From NCBI GenBank assembly GCA_022824525.1, contig JAJDZT010000063.1, forward strand, positions 1 to 64,000: a DNA stretch of 64,000 nucleotides, in the 5' to 3' direction. Shown here in pieces: positions 34,129-43,426 of this stretch. How positions within the stretch are numbered: position 1 is the stretch's first letter; each line of letters opens with the position of its first letter. Under the pieces are notes generated by a model. The model had not been told where the DNA came from, ran no database searches, and worked only from the letters and a program-made list of their open reading frames with translations. Source of the DNA: Silicimonas sp. Its GTDB lineage: Bacteria; Pseudomonadota; Alphaproteobacteria; Rhodobacterales; Rhodobacteraceae. The translations under genes and the position numbers were made by a program.

Positions 34129-35438
34129 TCCGATTGGCTCTCGCATTTGTGGCGGTTCTAGGTTTTTCATCGCCGATCCACGCCGCCGTGGACATTCAGG
34201 AAGTGACGACACCGGGCGGCATAACGGCTTGGCTTGTCGAAGAGGATGCCGTGCCCTTTACGGCGCTTGAGTTACGCTTTCGCGGCGGTGGTTCGCTTGA
34301 TCGGGATGGCAAGCGTGGCGCAATCAATCTGATGACGGCCACCATCGAAGAAGGCGCAGGCGATCTGAACGCGCAAGAATTTGCAATCGCGCGCGATGAG
34401 CTGGCAGCATCGTTCCAGTTCAATGTATCGCGCGACGCGCTTTCGGTTTCCGCGCGGTTCCTGACCGAAAATCAGGACGAAGCCCTGGCCCTTCTCAAGC
34501 TGGCATTGACCCAGCCACGGTTCGATGAAGAGGCGATCGAGCGGGTGCGGGGCCAAATCCTGTCGAACATCCGAAGCGATCTGAACGACCCGAATGCAAT
34601 TGCTGGCCGTATCGCGTCGGAATTGACCTACGGGGATCATCCTTACGGCTCATCCCTTGACGGGACATTGGAGTCCGTTGGCGCGCTCAGCCGCGACGAC
34701 GTTCTGAATGCCTACCGCGACGTCATCGTGAAGGATCGTGTTTATGTCGGAGTGGCCGGGGACATGTCGGCTGATGAGCTTGCCGTGATCCTCGATGATC
34801 TGCTTGGAGAACTTCCGACGGGCGGGGCTGCGCTGCCGCCGCAGACCGAGCCGCGCGTCACGGGCGGTGTCACTGTCGAGCAAATGAACATTCCGCAGTC
34901 GGTCGCAATGTTCGGGCATGTTGGCATCCGGCGGGACGACCCTGACTTTTTCCCGGCCTTCGTGGCAAACGAGGTTTTTGGAGGCTCAGGTCTTCAGTCG
35001 CGCCTGAGCCTTGAAGTGCGGGAAGAACGTGGATTGACCTATGGCATCGGCTCGTACCTCGTGAACTGGGACCACTCCCACATGCTTCTCGGGCAGTTTT
35101 CCACGGCCAATGATCGTGTCGCCGAGGCTATTGATGTCGTGAGAGCGGAATGGGCCAGGATCGCCGAGGAAGGCGTGACGGAAGATGAGCTGGATACGGC
35201 CAAAACCTATCTGACCGGGGCTTATCCGCTTCGATTTGACAGCAACGCGTCGATCGCCCGCATTCTTGTCGGAATGCAGATTGATGGGTTGCCCATCGAC
35301 TACATCGAAACGCGGAATGGCAAGGTTGAGGCGGTGACGCTTGAAGACGTGAAGCGTGTCGCCAAGCGCCTTTATCAACCGGAGGCATTGCGCTTCGTTG
35401 TCGTCGGCCAACCTGAGGGTCTGGAAAGCGTCAACTGA
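34125..35438 (+). CDS. M16 peptidase, non-catalytic partner
   Basis: The protein has 437 residues with a signal peptide (MIRLALAFVAVLGFSSPIHAA). It has the same fold as its upstream neighbour (GGVTVEQMNIPQSVAMFGHVG, SRLSLEVREERGLTYGIGSYL). At the zinc motif position it reads INLMTATIEEGAG, so the HxxEH ligands are missing. The R/Y pair region (RGLTYGIGSY) that contacts substrate is kept, as expected for the partner subunit of an M16B heterodimer. The ATGA overlap couples translation of the two subunits. Confidence 0.9.
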   Translation: MIRLALAFVAVLGFSSPIHAAVDIQEVTTPGGITAWLVEEDAVPFTALELRFRGGGSLDRDGKRGAINLMTATIEEGAGDLNAQEFAIARDELAASFQFNVSRDALSVSARFLTENQDEALALLKLALTQPRFDEEAIERVRGQILSNIRSDLNDPNAIAGRIASELTYGDHPYGSSLDGTLESVGALSRDDVLNAYRDVIVKDRVYVGVAGDMSADELAVILDDLLGELPTGGAALPPQTEPRVTGGVTVEQMNIPQSVAMFGHVGIRRDDPDFFPAFVANEVFGGSGLQSRLSLEVREERGLTYGIGSYLVNWDHSHMLLGQFSTANDRVAEAIDVVRAEWARIAEEGVTEDELDTAKTYLTGAYPLRFDSNASIARILVGMQIDGLPIDYIETRNGKVEAVTLEDVKRVAKRLYQPEALRFVVVGQPEGLESVN

Positions 35439-35617
35439 TCCGCTTTCTGTTTCCGAACTCAGGAAGAAATCCAAACGCGCGCGATATCCTGCCCCGGCAG
35501 CACTATCATTCTGCCGGTTTAGCGCATAACTCATGAAGCCTAAGATGACCGCGTTGGCCGGGGCGTTTCGGCTCCGGAGCATGCTGGTCAATGACGTCCT
35601 CAGGAGGAGAGTATCCC

Positions 35618-36520
35618 ATGCGTATCCTGTTCACCGGCGGTTCAGGCAAGGCCGGCAAGCATGTTGTTCCGTACCTGCTCGACAAGGGCCATCGGGTCGT
35701 AAACGTGGATCGAGTGCCGCTTGACCATCCGGGTGTGGACAATCGGATCGCTGACATCAAGGATCCGGGCCACATGCACGATGTCATGCAATCCTATGCT
35801 GGCTTCGATGAGCTGGTGCATGGCACTGGCGTTCCGTCCTTTGACGCTGTCGTCCATTTTGCGGCCGTGCCCCGCATCCTTGTCACCGGCGACAACGAAA
35901 CCTATCGCACCAACGTCATGGGCACTTACAACGTGATCGACGCGGCGCTGAAGGCCGGGATCAAGAAGATCATTTTCGCGTCGTCCGAAACCACCTATGC
36001 GATCTGCTTCTGGGACGGCGAGAAGAAGCCCGACTACCTGCCGATCGACGAAGAGCATCCGACCGTTCCCATGGACAGCTACGCGATGTCCAAGGTGGTG
36101 AACGAGGCGACGGCGCGCAGTTTCCAGGCGCGATCGGGTGCGGATATTTATGGGCTTCGGATCAACAACGTGATCGAGCCGCACGAATACAAGCAGGACT
36201 TCCCCGGCTACATTGCCGATCCGTCTACGCGGCTCAGGAACATCTTTGCCTATATCGACGCGCGGGATTTGGGAGAGATGGTGGAGTGTTGCCTGAAGAC
36301 TGACGGGCTTGGGTTCGAGATCTTCAACGTTTCCAACGACGATCACTCCGTCGCGGCAACCACGCCGGAACTGCTTGAGCAATTCTATCAGGGTGTGCCC
36401 GTCAAAAAAGAGATGGGGCCAAACGAGACGTTCTATTCGAACGAAAAGGCCAAGCGGCTTCTTGGCTATGCGCCGCAGCACCATTGGCGCCAATATCTCG
36501 ACGATCCGACGATGGCCTGA
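35618..36520 (+). CDS. NAD-dependent epimerase/dehydratase family protein
   Basis: The protein has 300 residues from an ATG with AGGAGGAGA upstream. The N-terminal MRILFTGGSGKAGKHVVPYL is the extended-SDR nucleotide-binding motif. VVHFAAVPR, the catalytic triad region SSETTYAI and SYAMSKVVNE (YxxxK) follow. It may act on a sugar nucleotide or a sugar acid lactone; the family does not fix the substrate. It is monocistronic, followed by a long GC hairpin at 36528-36559. Confidence 0.85.
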   Translation: MRILFTGGSGKAGKHVVPYLLDKGHRVVNVDRVPLDHPGVDNRIADIKDPGHMHDVMQSYAGFDELVHGTGVPSFDAVVHFAAVPRILVTGDNETYRTNVMGTYNVIDAALKAGIKKIIFASSETTYAICFWDGEKKPDYLPIDEEHPTVPMDSYAMSKVVNEATARSFQARSGADIYGLRINNVIEPHEYKQDFPGYIADPSTRLRNIFAYIDARDLGEMVECCLKTDGLGFEIFNVSNDDHSVAATTPELLEQFYQGVPVKKEMGPNETFYSNEKAKRLLGYAPQHHWRQYLDDPTMA

Positions 36521-36527
36521 AACGAGA

Positions 36528-36559
36528 GCGCCCGGGCGCTGTCACGACAGCCCGGGCGC
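36528..36559. terminator. Long GC hairpin between convergent genes
   Basis: GCGCCCGGG (36528-36536) pairs with CCCGGGCGC (36551-36559), and CTGT/ACAG pair inside with a CACG loop. There is no T-run on either strand. It lies between the convergent epimerase and TPR genes and could serve as a two-way terminator or mRNA 3' end stabiliser. Confidence 0.6.
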
Positions 36560-36579
36560 CTGGATCGAAGTCAGACGGC

Positions 36580-37119
36580 TTAGTAGCTGGTGTAGGTGCC
36601 GCTGATGGCGTTTTTCAAGGCGACGTAGGCCCAGGTTTCGCGGCCGCCGCGGGCCAGGATTTCCTTGAGCTGTTCTTTTGCGCCTTCGATGTCACCGACA
36701 GAGGCAAGCCCCTGACCCATGTAGGACCGTGCGAGGTGGTAGTCGGGGTCTTGTGCGAGGGCTGCAGAGTAGAAGACGATGGCGTCATCGTGGTTGCCCA
36801 TCTTGCGGCTGATGAAGCCCTTGTAGTTCAGGAAACGTGGTCCTTCCGGCTGGTCGGCGCTTGCGATGACCTGCTGGGCACGGTCGTATTCACCGGCATA
36901 GGCCAGTTCACGGACGGCGTCGTAACGATCGTCATCATTGAACGACTGCTGGTCTGCGTCGACGCACGCCTTGGCGTTGTCATCGTAAATCTGACCATCG
37001 GTGCATTCGGTTGTCGTCTTGGTGGTCTTCGGAGGTGAATCGTTGCTGCTGCCTGCCGCGTGAGCCGAGACGGAAAGAGCGAGAAGAAAAGGAACTGCGA
37101 GAGAAATCGAGGGGCGCAT
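36580..37119 (-). CDS. Periplasmic tetratricopeptide-repeat protein
   Basis: The protein has 179 residues from the ATG at 37119. A signal peptide (MRPSISLAVPFLLALSVSAHA) is followed by a Ser/Thr/Lys-rich linker and a short two-cysteine segment (ECTDGQIYDDNAKACVD). TPR-like helical pairs follow from about residue 75: YDAVRELAYAGEYDRAQQVIA, FLNYKGFISRKMGNHDDAIV and YHLARSYMGQGLASVGDIEG. Such proteins act as protein-binding scaffolds. The partner is unknown. An upstream start at 37158 would add non-homologous residues. Confidence 0.8.
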   Translation of the reverse strand: MRPSISLAVPFLLALSVSAHAAGSSNDSPPKTTKTTTECTDGQIYDDNAKACVDADQQSFNDDDRYDAVRELAYAGEYDRAQQVIASADQPEGPRFLNYKGFISRKMGNHDDAIVFYSAALAQDPDYHLARSYMGQGLASVGDIEGAKEQLKEILARGGRETWAYVALKNAISGTYTSY

Positions 37120-37197
37120 GGGAAACTCCGTTTGCTGGTGTGTACCTCTCTTACGCATCAGCTTCCGAATTATTCCAAAGACAGCGCAAAAAAATGC

Positions 37198-37223
37198 AAA
37201 AAAGCCGCGTCGGTGAGACGCGG
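37198..37223 (-). terminator. Intrinsic terminator of carD
   Basis: On the minus strand GCCGCGTC (37223-37216) pairs with GACGCGGC (37211-37204) around a 4-nt loop, followed by a run of six T residues (37203-37198). It lies 25 bp beyond the carD stop. Confidence 0.85.
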
Positions 37224-37247
37224 CCCTTTGATTTCATGGGGTTTTGC

Positions 37248-37757
37248 TCAGGCGGCGCGGCCCATCAAAACTTCACCCACTTCGCGCTGAGCGTCAATTT
37301 CGTCGGCGCCGTTCACGGCTGCCACTTCGCGTGTCAGACGCTCCAGTGCCGCTTCGTACAGCTGACGCTCCGAATAGCTCTGCTCGCGCTGGTCGTCAGC
37401 GCGGTGCAGATCGCGCACCACCTCGGCAATCGCGATCAGATCGCCCGAGTTGATCTTCTGTTCGTATTCCTGCGCCCGTCGGGACCACATCGCTTTCTTG
37501 ACGCGAGCCTTGCCCTTCAGGGTCGTCATCGCCTTCGACACAACGTCGGGAGACGACAGGGTGCGCATGCCCACGTCGGCCGCCTTGTTGGTCGGCACGC
37601 GGAGCGTCATCTTGTCCTTCTCGAACGAGATCACGAACAGCTCCAGCTTGATGCCGGCGATTTCCTGTTCTTCGATCGAAATGATCTGGCCGACGCCGTG
37701 CGCAGGGTAGACCACGAAATCGTTCGGTCGGAATTCCATCTTCTTGGGTTTGCTCAT
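37248..37757 (-). CDS. carD: CarD-family transcription regulator
   Basis: The protein has 169 residues. The N-terminal RNA-polymerase-interaction domain (about 8-65) contains FVVYPAHGVGQIISIEEQEIAG, and the helical C-terminal domain includes MWSRRAQEYEQKINSGDLIAIAEVVRDLHR, both characteristic of CarD/CdnL. It binds the RNA polymerase beta subunit and stabilises open complexes, for example at rRNA promoters. Next to fdxA in the same orientation, it is part of a conserved Rhodobacterales block. It has its own terminator. Confidence 0.93.
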   Translation of the reverse strand: MSKPKKMEFRPNDFVVYPAHGVGQIISIEEQEIAGIKLELFVISFEKDKMTLRVPTNKAADVGMRTLSSPDVVSKAMTTLKGKARVKKAMWSRRAQEYEQKINSGDLIAIAEVVRDLHRADDQREQSYSERQLYEAALERLTREVAAVNGADEIDAQREVGEVLMGRAA

Positions 37758-37950
37758 TCAGCGTTTTCCCTTTTCAGCCCCACAGGCATTACACCGACAA
37801 AAAAATTAGCGGGAACACACACAAATCTTCCCGTTGAAACATCCCTGTCGGTTCGCGCCGAGCGTTTTCCCACTCGGATCAGCCCTATGTGACAGAAATA
37901 TAGCAAAAAATTAGGGCAATTCCAAGGCGTGTCCATGAACGGAGCAGAAA

Positions 37951-37968
37951 GCCCAAGGAAACTTGGGC
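37951..37968 (-). terminator. Probable terminator of fdxA
   Basis: GCCCAAG (37951-37957) and CTTGGGC (37962-37968) form a 7-bp stem with a GAAA-type tetraloop, about 40 bp beyond the fdxA stop. Only three T residues follow on the minus strand, so it is a weak terminator. Confidence 0.5.
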
Positions 37969-38007
37969 CAATTCTTACCGATGACGTTGGGTCAAATCAG
38001 CCGCGGC

Positions 38008-38343
38008 TTAGCCACCTTCACCCGGATTTTCGGAGAAAAGCTCCATCTTGCCTTCCTTGCCGTCCATTTCTTCGGCGGTTGGAAGCGGGTCTTTCTTCGT
38101 GATGATGACCGGCCAGAGCTCCGAGTACTTCCGGTTGAACTCGACCCACTTCTCCATGTCCGGTTCGGTGTCCGGGCGGATGGCGTCTGCCGGGCATTCC
38201 GGTTCGCACACGCCACAGTCGATGCACTCATCCGGATGAATGACCAACATGTTCTCGCCTTCGTAGAAACAGTCCACGGGGCACACTTCGACGCAATCCG
38301 TGTACTTGCAGGCGATGCAACTGTCATTGACGATGTAGGTCAT
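38008..38343 (-). CDS. fdxA: Seven-iron ferredoxin FdxA
   Basis: The protein has 111 residues. Cysteines C9, C12, C17, C21 and C25 lie in the first cluster region ([18 protein letters not shown]), and C40, C43, C46, C50 in the second ([16 protein letters not shown]). This is the 3Fe-4S plus 4Fe-4S layout of Azotobacter-type ferredoxin I, including the longer C-terminal helix ([17 protein letters not shown]). It carries electrons at low potential in the cytoplasm. It stands downstream of the S4 protein with a 50-bp gap and may share its transcript. Confidence 0.95.
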   Translation of the reverse strand: MTYIVNDSCIACKYTDCVEVCPVDCFYEGENMLVIHPDECIDCGVCEPECPADAIRPDTEPDMEKWVEFNRKYSELWPVIITKKDPLPTAEEMDGKEGKMELFSENPGEGG

Positions 38344-38393
38344 TCCGGGTCTCTCAAACGGTCAACGAAGCTGACGTAGCGGTTTGGTGAAGG

Positions 38394-38759
38394 TCATTCA
38401 AGCGTACCCTGCTTGGAAAGACGCGCATTGCGACGATCGTTCCTGCTTGGTCGCCCTGTTCTTTCGATCTTGGCTTCCGCAGGACGCTCTTCCTCAGGAG
38501 GCGTAAGATCGGTGTATAACGTTTGCGCCTCCGGTGCCGGGCCGCGCCGGGTGGCGACAGCATCGACCTGAATCACCCGTATCCGGCGGGCTTGCGGAAA
38601 GGTCAGGGTGACCCCGGACCTAAGCGCATGGGCGGGCTTTGACACACGGGTTCCGTCAACACGGACATGTCCACCGGAGACCAGCTTGGTGGCAAGGCTC
38701 CGCGTCTTGAAGAAACGCGCATGCCAGAGCCACTGATCGAGCCTCTGAGTGTCGCTCAT
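38394..38759 (-). CDS. S4-domain RNA-binding protein (Hsp15-like)
   Basis: The protein has 121 residues. The N-terminal S4 domain reads QRLDQWLWHARFFKTRSLAT then KLVSGGHVRVDG, typical of the Hsp15/ribosome-associated heat-shock S4 group. The C-terminus is Arg/Lys-rich. In E. coli Hsp15 binds stalled 50S subunits carrying nascent chains. The gene lies between the SUV3-like helicase and fdxA on the same strand, which supports a shared role in RNA metabolism. Confidence 0.88.
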   Translation of the reverse strand: MSDTQRLDQWLWHARFFKTRSLATKLVSGGHVRVDGTRVSKPAHALRSGVTLTFPQARRIRVIQVDAVATRRGPAPEAQTLYTDLTPPEEERPAEAKIERTGRPSRNDRRNARLSKQGTLE

Positions 38760-38841
38760 CGACCCGCCGATGGGCTTGTTGAACGTGCATACGCGCAGGC
38801 GCAGTACGAAACGATTTCCATGCAGAAATCGCGGCCCTGCA

Positions 38842-41619
38842 TCACTCGTCCTTGGTCTTCAGGCCCATGAGCGCTTGGGCGAAGGGGTTGTCGGGATCGA
38901 TCCGATCCTTCTTCGGCGGGCGGGACTCGAAATTCCGGGGCTTTCCGCCGCCACCATCGCGACGTGGTTTGCCCTTGCCCTTCGGTTTGCCACCGTCACG
39001 CCGCCCTTGCGGCTTTCCGCGACGCTGCTGATTGCCCCCGCGATTGCCGCCCCAGGTAAACGTGTAGAAGACTTCAATCCGGTCTTCTTCCGTTTCGGCA
39101 GCTTCGCCTTCGGATGTCTCGGGTGTTGAAGGCGAGGTGTTCTCGTCAGCGGCCGCAGGTTGCTCGGCAGGCTCTGCCGGCGTCTCGGAGGTTTCCGCTG
39201 GGGCATCCACCGGTTGCGCTTCTCCTTCGGCGACCGGTGCAGGTTTTTCGCGTTCCCCGCGCTCTGCCTTGTAGCCGAGGCCCTCCATCAGGTTGGCAAA
39301 CTGCTCCAGCGTCATGCCGGTGATCGAAAGCATGTCGGGATTGGCTTCGAAACCGCCCCGGCTGTCTTCAGCGCGGAGCAAATCGGCAAGCCGTTCCAGC
39401 ATGTCGATGCGAATGGCGCGGTCCCCGGCGGGCTTGTAACCTGACATCAGGTAGGTGCTGACCGGTATCTCCTTGAGATGTGGAATGGTCACAAGACCCG
39501 GCGGCGGGCTTTCCGGAAATTCGTCCGCATCACTGGCGAGCGATGCCAGCACGAGCCTCAGGCGCGTGGGAGCGGGCTTGAGCAGGGCCTGCATGAAGAT
39601 CGTGAACTGACCAAAGCGAATGCCGTGCTTTCTCAGAAGCGACCGCGCGTCCTGGTCGAGGCTTTTCACCTCATCTGCGACCTCGCGGCGGTCGATAATG
39701 CCCATGGCTTCGACCATGCGAAAGCCGAAGCCGCGGGCCTGCCCGGCCAGAGCGTCGTCTTTCTGGATGTCCATGAGAGGTTCGAACAGCGCGGCGATCT
39801 TGCGGTCGATGAAATGCTGGAGGCGTCGCTGGACCTTCTCGGCAACATCCGTGCCAGCCTCATCGTCAACAAAGGCTTGCGCGCGTGGCTTCATCGGGTC
39901 GTCGCCCTTCACGAGCTTGCCGACCGCATGCTCGCCCCACATGAGGCCACCTTGTTCGGTGAAGTCCATTTCTGTGTCCGGTGCATTATAGAACCGGTCG
40001 GCACGCAGGTGAAATTCAGGTTGCAGGGCGGCGGTTGCCGCGGCTTTCAGCGTTTTTGCCTCATCACCTGTGGCACTGGCATCCTGATGGAACCTGAAAC
40101 CTTCCAGTTTCCCGACGAATTGTCCTTCGACGGTCACTTCACCTTTGTCGTTCACTTCGGCCACAAGAGCCTCCTTCTGTTTCAACCGGCGGAGGAGCAC
40201 ACTCGTCCGCCGATCGACAAATCTTTGCGTCAACGCCTCGTGGAGCGCGTCTGACAGACGGTCTTCTACAGCGCGCGTCGCGTCACGCCAATGGTCTTCG
40301 TCACGCGTCCAGCCCTTGCGTTGGGCCACGTAAGTCCATGTTCTTACAAAGGCGAGGCGTTTTGAGAGCGTGTCAATGTCGCCATCTGTGCGGTCGATCC
40401 GCTTGACCTGGCGGGCCAGCCAGTCTTCCGGCACTTCTCCGTGCTCGTGCAGGAAGCCGAAGATCGCGGTCAGCAGACTTGCATGCTCCTGGTGACTGAT
40501 GCCGCGAAAGTCCGGGATTCGGCAGACATCCCAGAGCAGACGAACGGATTTTCCATCCGAAGCACGCGCCCGGGTCTCTGCGTCTTCTCCTAATGTTTTC
40601 AGGGCGATAAGGTCATCGGCCTCCCGCGCTCGGACCACATGTTCCAATTCCGGGGGAGCCTCAAGCGTGGCCACCAGACGGTCGATGGACCCGAACTCCA
40701 GATTGGAGTTCCTCCATTGCAGCTTCTTCAGCGGCGTGAAGCTGTGTCTGGTGATCGCTTCCACAACGCGCGGTTCAAGTGGTGGTGCCTCACCGGTCAC
40801 ACCAAAGGTGCCGTCTCGCTGAAAGCGGCCGGCGCGGCCCGCGATCTGCGCCAGTTCATTCGGCTGAAGATCGCGCATCCGTCGCCCATCGAACTTTCTG
40901 AGGCCTGAAAACGCCACATGATGAATGTCGAGGTTCAACCCCATGCCGATGGCATCTGTCGCCACGAGGTAGTCGACATCGCCGTTCTGGTACATGTCGA
41001 CCTGCGCGTTTCTCGTGCGCGGGGAGAGCGCACCCATCACCACGGCCGCACCGCCTTTCTGACGACGGAGCAGTTCGGCAATGGCGTAGACGTTGTCGAC
41101 CGAGAACCCGACAAGTGCTGCACGCGGGGTCATGCGGCTGATCTTCTTCGAGCCCGTGTAGGAGAGCGTCGAGAACCGCTCTCGCCGTTGAAACTGCGCG
41201 CCGGGCACCAATGCGCTGATGGTACCGCGCATGGTGTCGGAGCCGATGAAGATCGTCTCGTGCAGCCCGCGCGCATGCAGCAAGCGATCTGTAAAGACAT
41301 GGCCGCGTTCGGGGTCGGCGCATAGCTGGATTTCGTCCACGGCAAGGAAATCGACGCCCATTCCTTCCGGCATCGCTTCGGTTGTGCACACCCAGTACTG
41401 GGTCCGAGCAGGTACAATCCGCTCCTCACCCGTCACCAGCGCCACCACCGAGGGACCCCGCGCCGCAACGATCCGGTCATAGACCTCGCGTGCCAGAAGT
41501 CGGAGCGGCAAGCCGATGATCCCTGTCCGATGCCCCAACATCCGCTCGATGGCGTAATGCGTCTTGCCGGTATTTGTGGGTCCAAGGACCGCGGTAACGC
41601 GGCCAGTTGTCTGAGACAT
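38842..41619 (-). CDS. SUV3-like DExH RNA/DNA helicase with basic Gly/Arg-rich tail
   Basis: The protein has 925 residues from the ATG at 41619. Walker A GPTNTGKT is at 13-20, the DEIQ box (LAVDEIQLCADPERG) near 97, and the helicase C domain contains NVYAIAELLRRQKGG, DAIGMGLNLDIHHVAFSG and QIAGRAGRFQRDG. A long middle region without motifs follows. The last 100 residues are acidic then Gly/Arg/Lys-rich (GGNRGGNQQRRGKPQ), an RNA-binding type tail. The mitochondrial homologue SUV3 unwinds RNA with the degradosome. The start lacks a good ribosome site; an in-frame TTG at 41706 is less likely. Confidence 0.88.
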   Translation of the reverse strand: MSQTTGRVTAVLGPTNTGKTHYAIERMLGHRTGIIGLPLRLLAREVYDRIVAARGPSVVALVTGEERIVPARTQYWVCTTEAMPEGMGVDFLAVDEIQLCADPERGHVFTDRLLHARGLHETIFIGSDTMRGTISALVPGAQFQRRERFSTLSYTGSKKISRMTPRAALVGFSVDNVYAIAELLRRQKGGAAVVMGALSPRTRNAQVDMYQNGDVDYLVATDAIGMGLNLDIHHVAFSGLRKFDGRRMRDLQPNELAQIAGRAGRFQRDGTFGVTGEAPPLEPRVVEAITRHSFTPLKKLQWRNSNLEFGSIDRLVATLEAPPELEHVVRAREADDLIALKTLGEDAETRARASDGKSVRLLWDVCRIPDFRGISHQEHASLLTAIFGFLHEHGEVPEDWLARQVKRIDRTDGDIDTLSKRLAFVRTWTYVAQRKGWTRDEDHWRDATRAVEDRLSDALHEALTQRFVDRRTSVLLRRLKQKEALVAEVNDKGEVTVEGQFVGKLEGFRFHQDASATGDEAKTLKAAATAALQPEFHLRADRFYNAPDTEMDFTEQGGLMWGEHAVGKLVKGDDPMKPRAQAFVDDEAGTDVAEKVQRRLQHFIDRKIAALFEPLMDIQKDDALAGQARGFGFRMVEAMGIIDRREVADEVKSLDQDARSLLRKHGIRFGQFTIFMQALLKPAPTRLRLVLASLASDADEFPESPPPGLVTIPHLKEIPVSTYLMSGYKPAGDRAIRIDMLERLADLLRAEDSRGGFEANPDMLSITGMTLEQFANLMEGLGYKAERGEREKPAPVAEGEAQPVDAPAETSETPAEPAEQPAAADENTSPSTPETSEGEAAETEEDRIEVFYTFTWGGNRGGNQQRRGKPQGRRDGGKPKGKGKPRRDGGGGKPRNFESRPPKKDRIDPDNPFAQALMGLKTKDE

Positions 41620-41752
41620 GGGGGAGATCGGATTGAAAAAGGTCTGGATGGTTAAATAGGCTCTCCGACCGTCGGGCAAGCGATTTCTTGTTATGGCATT
41701 GATCAAGAAAAAGAGCGTTTTCCGGGTCTCTATGCGTCGCTAGGGTCGGCGC

Positions 41753-42679
41753 ATGAGCCACGACCGACCCGTTCTCGGCATCTTTCTGATGCTTGGTTTC
41801 TGCATCGCTGCCCCCATGGGAGACGCGCTGGCCAAGCTGTTGGGCGAGGAGATGGACGTGGCGCAACTGGTTGCGATCCGAATGGCGTTGCAGGTGCTGT
41901 TGCTGGCGCCCGTGATCCTGTTCTTCGCCATACCGCTGGCGATGACTGCGCGCGACTTGCGCCTATCGGCCATCCGGGCCCTGCTGCACATGGCCGGTAT
42001 TGGACTGATGTTCCTGTCGCTGCGTTATCTGCCGCTGGCCGATGCGGTGGCCATCGCCTTTGTGATGCCGTTCATCATGCTTCTGCTGGGTCGTTTCGTT
42101 CTTGGAGAAGAGGTGGGGCAACGCCGCATCATCGCCTGCTGCGTCGGATTTCTCGGCACACTCATGGTGATGCAACCCAGCTTTGCCGAGGTCGGATGGC
42201 CTGCGTTGCTGCCGGTCGGCGTGGCTGTTGTTTTCGCGTTGTTCATGTTGGTGACACGCCAGTTGGCGCGCGCGGTCGACCCGATTGCACTTCAGATGGT
42301 GTCCGGCCTTTTCGCCTGCGCCTTTTTGCTGCCGCTCCTGCCGTTGCTCAGCGGATTGCCGGGTTTCGCGCTGACAGTGCCTGATGGCATGGGATGGACC
42401 CTTGCCTTCCTGATGGGCGCGCTGGGCACCGGTGCCCATCTCTTGATGACCTGGGCGCTGCGCTTTGCGCCGTCAGCCACGCTTGCACCGATGCAATACC
42501 TGGAGATTCCGATGGCAGCCCTTTTGGGGTGGTTGATCTTTCGGGAGTTTCCGAACGGATTGGCGTTGGTTGGAATTGCCGTCACGATCGCTGCCGGTCT
42601 CTACGTCATTTACCGGGAGCATGCGATCAACCGATCAGGCTCTCCAGCGCGGTCGTCAGATGCTCCCGCGGGAGAATGA
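41753..42679 (+). CDS. DMT-superfamily (EamA) transporter
   Basis: The protein has 308 residues with ten hydrophobic helices in two EamA repeats (about 10-140 and 160-295). The first starts LGIFLMLGFCIAAPMGDALAK and includes YLPLADAVAIAFVMPFIMLL; the second includes SATLAPMQYLEIPMAALLGW. The family exports metabolites such as amino acids or nucleosides. The substrate is unknown. Its 3' end overlaps the convergent thiamine pyrophosphokinase gene by 53 bp. Confidence 0.88.
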   Translation: MSHDRPVLGIFLMLGFCIAAPMGDALAKLLGEEMDVAQLVAIRMALQVLLLAPVILFFAIPLAMTARDLRLSAIRALLHMAGIGLMFLSLRYLPLADAVAIAFVMPFIMLLLGRFVLGEEVGQRRIIACCVGFLGTLMVMQPSFAEVGWPALLPVGVAVVFALFMLVTRQLARAVDPIALQMVSGLFACAFLLPLLPLLSGLPGFALTVPDGMGWTLAFLMGALGTGAHLLMTWALRFAPSATLAPMQYLEIPMAALLGWLIFREFPNGLALVGIAVTIAAGLYVIYREHAINRSGSPARSSDAPAGE

Positions 42680-43286
42680 CGAGGCATCCGGTCGCACTGA
42701 AATCAAGTGTCACCCGACCCAGCGTTTCATTGGACGTGCTGATGGTGCCCATGGGATCGAGGTTCAGGCCGTCGAGCGGCCATTTGAGCCCGGTGGATCG
42801 CCCGCTCACCTGCGTCATTGGGAAAAGCGAAAACCGAGTGCCGGCAGGAAGGTCGAGCGCAATACGCTCGGGGGCCGCGAAAACGATGTCCTTTGCACCG
42901 AGAATGATGACGGGGGGGCCGTTATGCTTAACGAGAGCCGACATTGCTGCGAACGTGTGATCGAGACGGGAGGAGGTAAAACCCGTGCCGAGAATGAAGG
43001 GCGCCGAAATCCGCGTTAAACATTTCTCAAAATCTGTACTGTCCTGCTCCGGGACATGAATGAACCGAGTTTCAGGCAGAGCTGTCCGCGTTTGCGATGT
43101 CAGCGAATCGAAATCGCCAATCGCCGCCAGCGGCGAGAGTCCGTGCTTGGCGCAGGTATTTGCGCCTCCATCGGCCGCAATCAGCGTGGGAGCGAGGTCG
43201 ATCAAAATCCGGATATCGTCGAGCTTGGGGTCTCCGCCACCGACAAGGGTAATCCCCTGCAAGGATTGAACATTGCCTTCACTCAT
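42627..43286 (-). CDS. Thiamine pyrophosphokinase (diphosphokinase)
   Basis: The protein has 219 residues from this ATG. The motif order is typical: TLVGGGDPKL near the start, AADGGANTCAKHG, GDFDSLT, DSTDFEKCL and the C-terminal thiamine-binding region with SNETLGRVTLDFSATGCLVI. It converts thiamine and ATP to thiamine diphosphate plus AMP in the cytoplasm. An alternative ATG seven codons upstream (43307) is possible. No TPP riboswitch was seen nearby. The last 53 bp overlap the EamA gene. Confidence 0.9.
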   Translation of the reverse strand: MSEGNVQSLQGITLVGGGDPKLDDIRILIDLAPTLIAADGGANTCAKHGLSPLAAIGDFDSLTSQTRTALPETRFIHVPEQDSTDFEKCLTRISAPFILGTGFTSSRLDHTFAAMSALVKHNGPPVIILGAKDIVFAAPERIALDLPAGTRFSLFPMTQVSGRSTGLKWPLDGLNLDPMGTISTSNETLGRVTLDFSATGCLVILPREHLTTALESLIG

Positions 43287-43426
43287 GCCCGACTGTCGCT
43301 CAATCATTGGGTAAACGCCATAATTCTGACCCGAAAAAATCTTGTGAATTCCCCAGATCCGTTCCTATTTTCGGTCGCCCACTTGGTAAACACATTGTTG
43401 ATGCACCGGAAAAGGCGAACATTTTC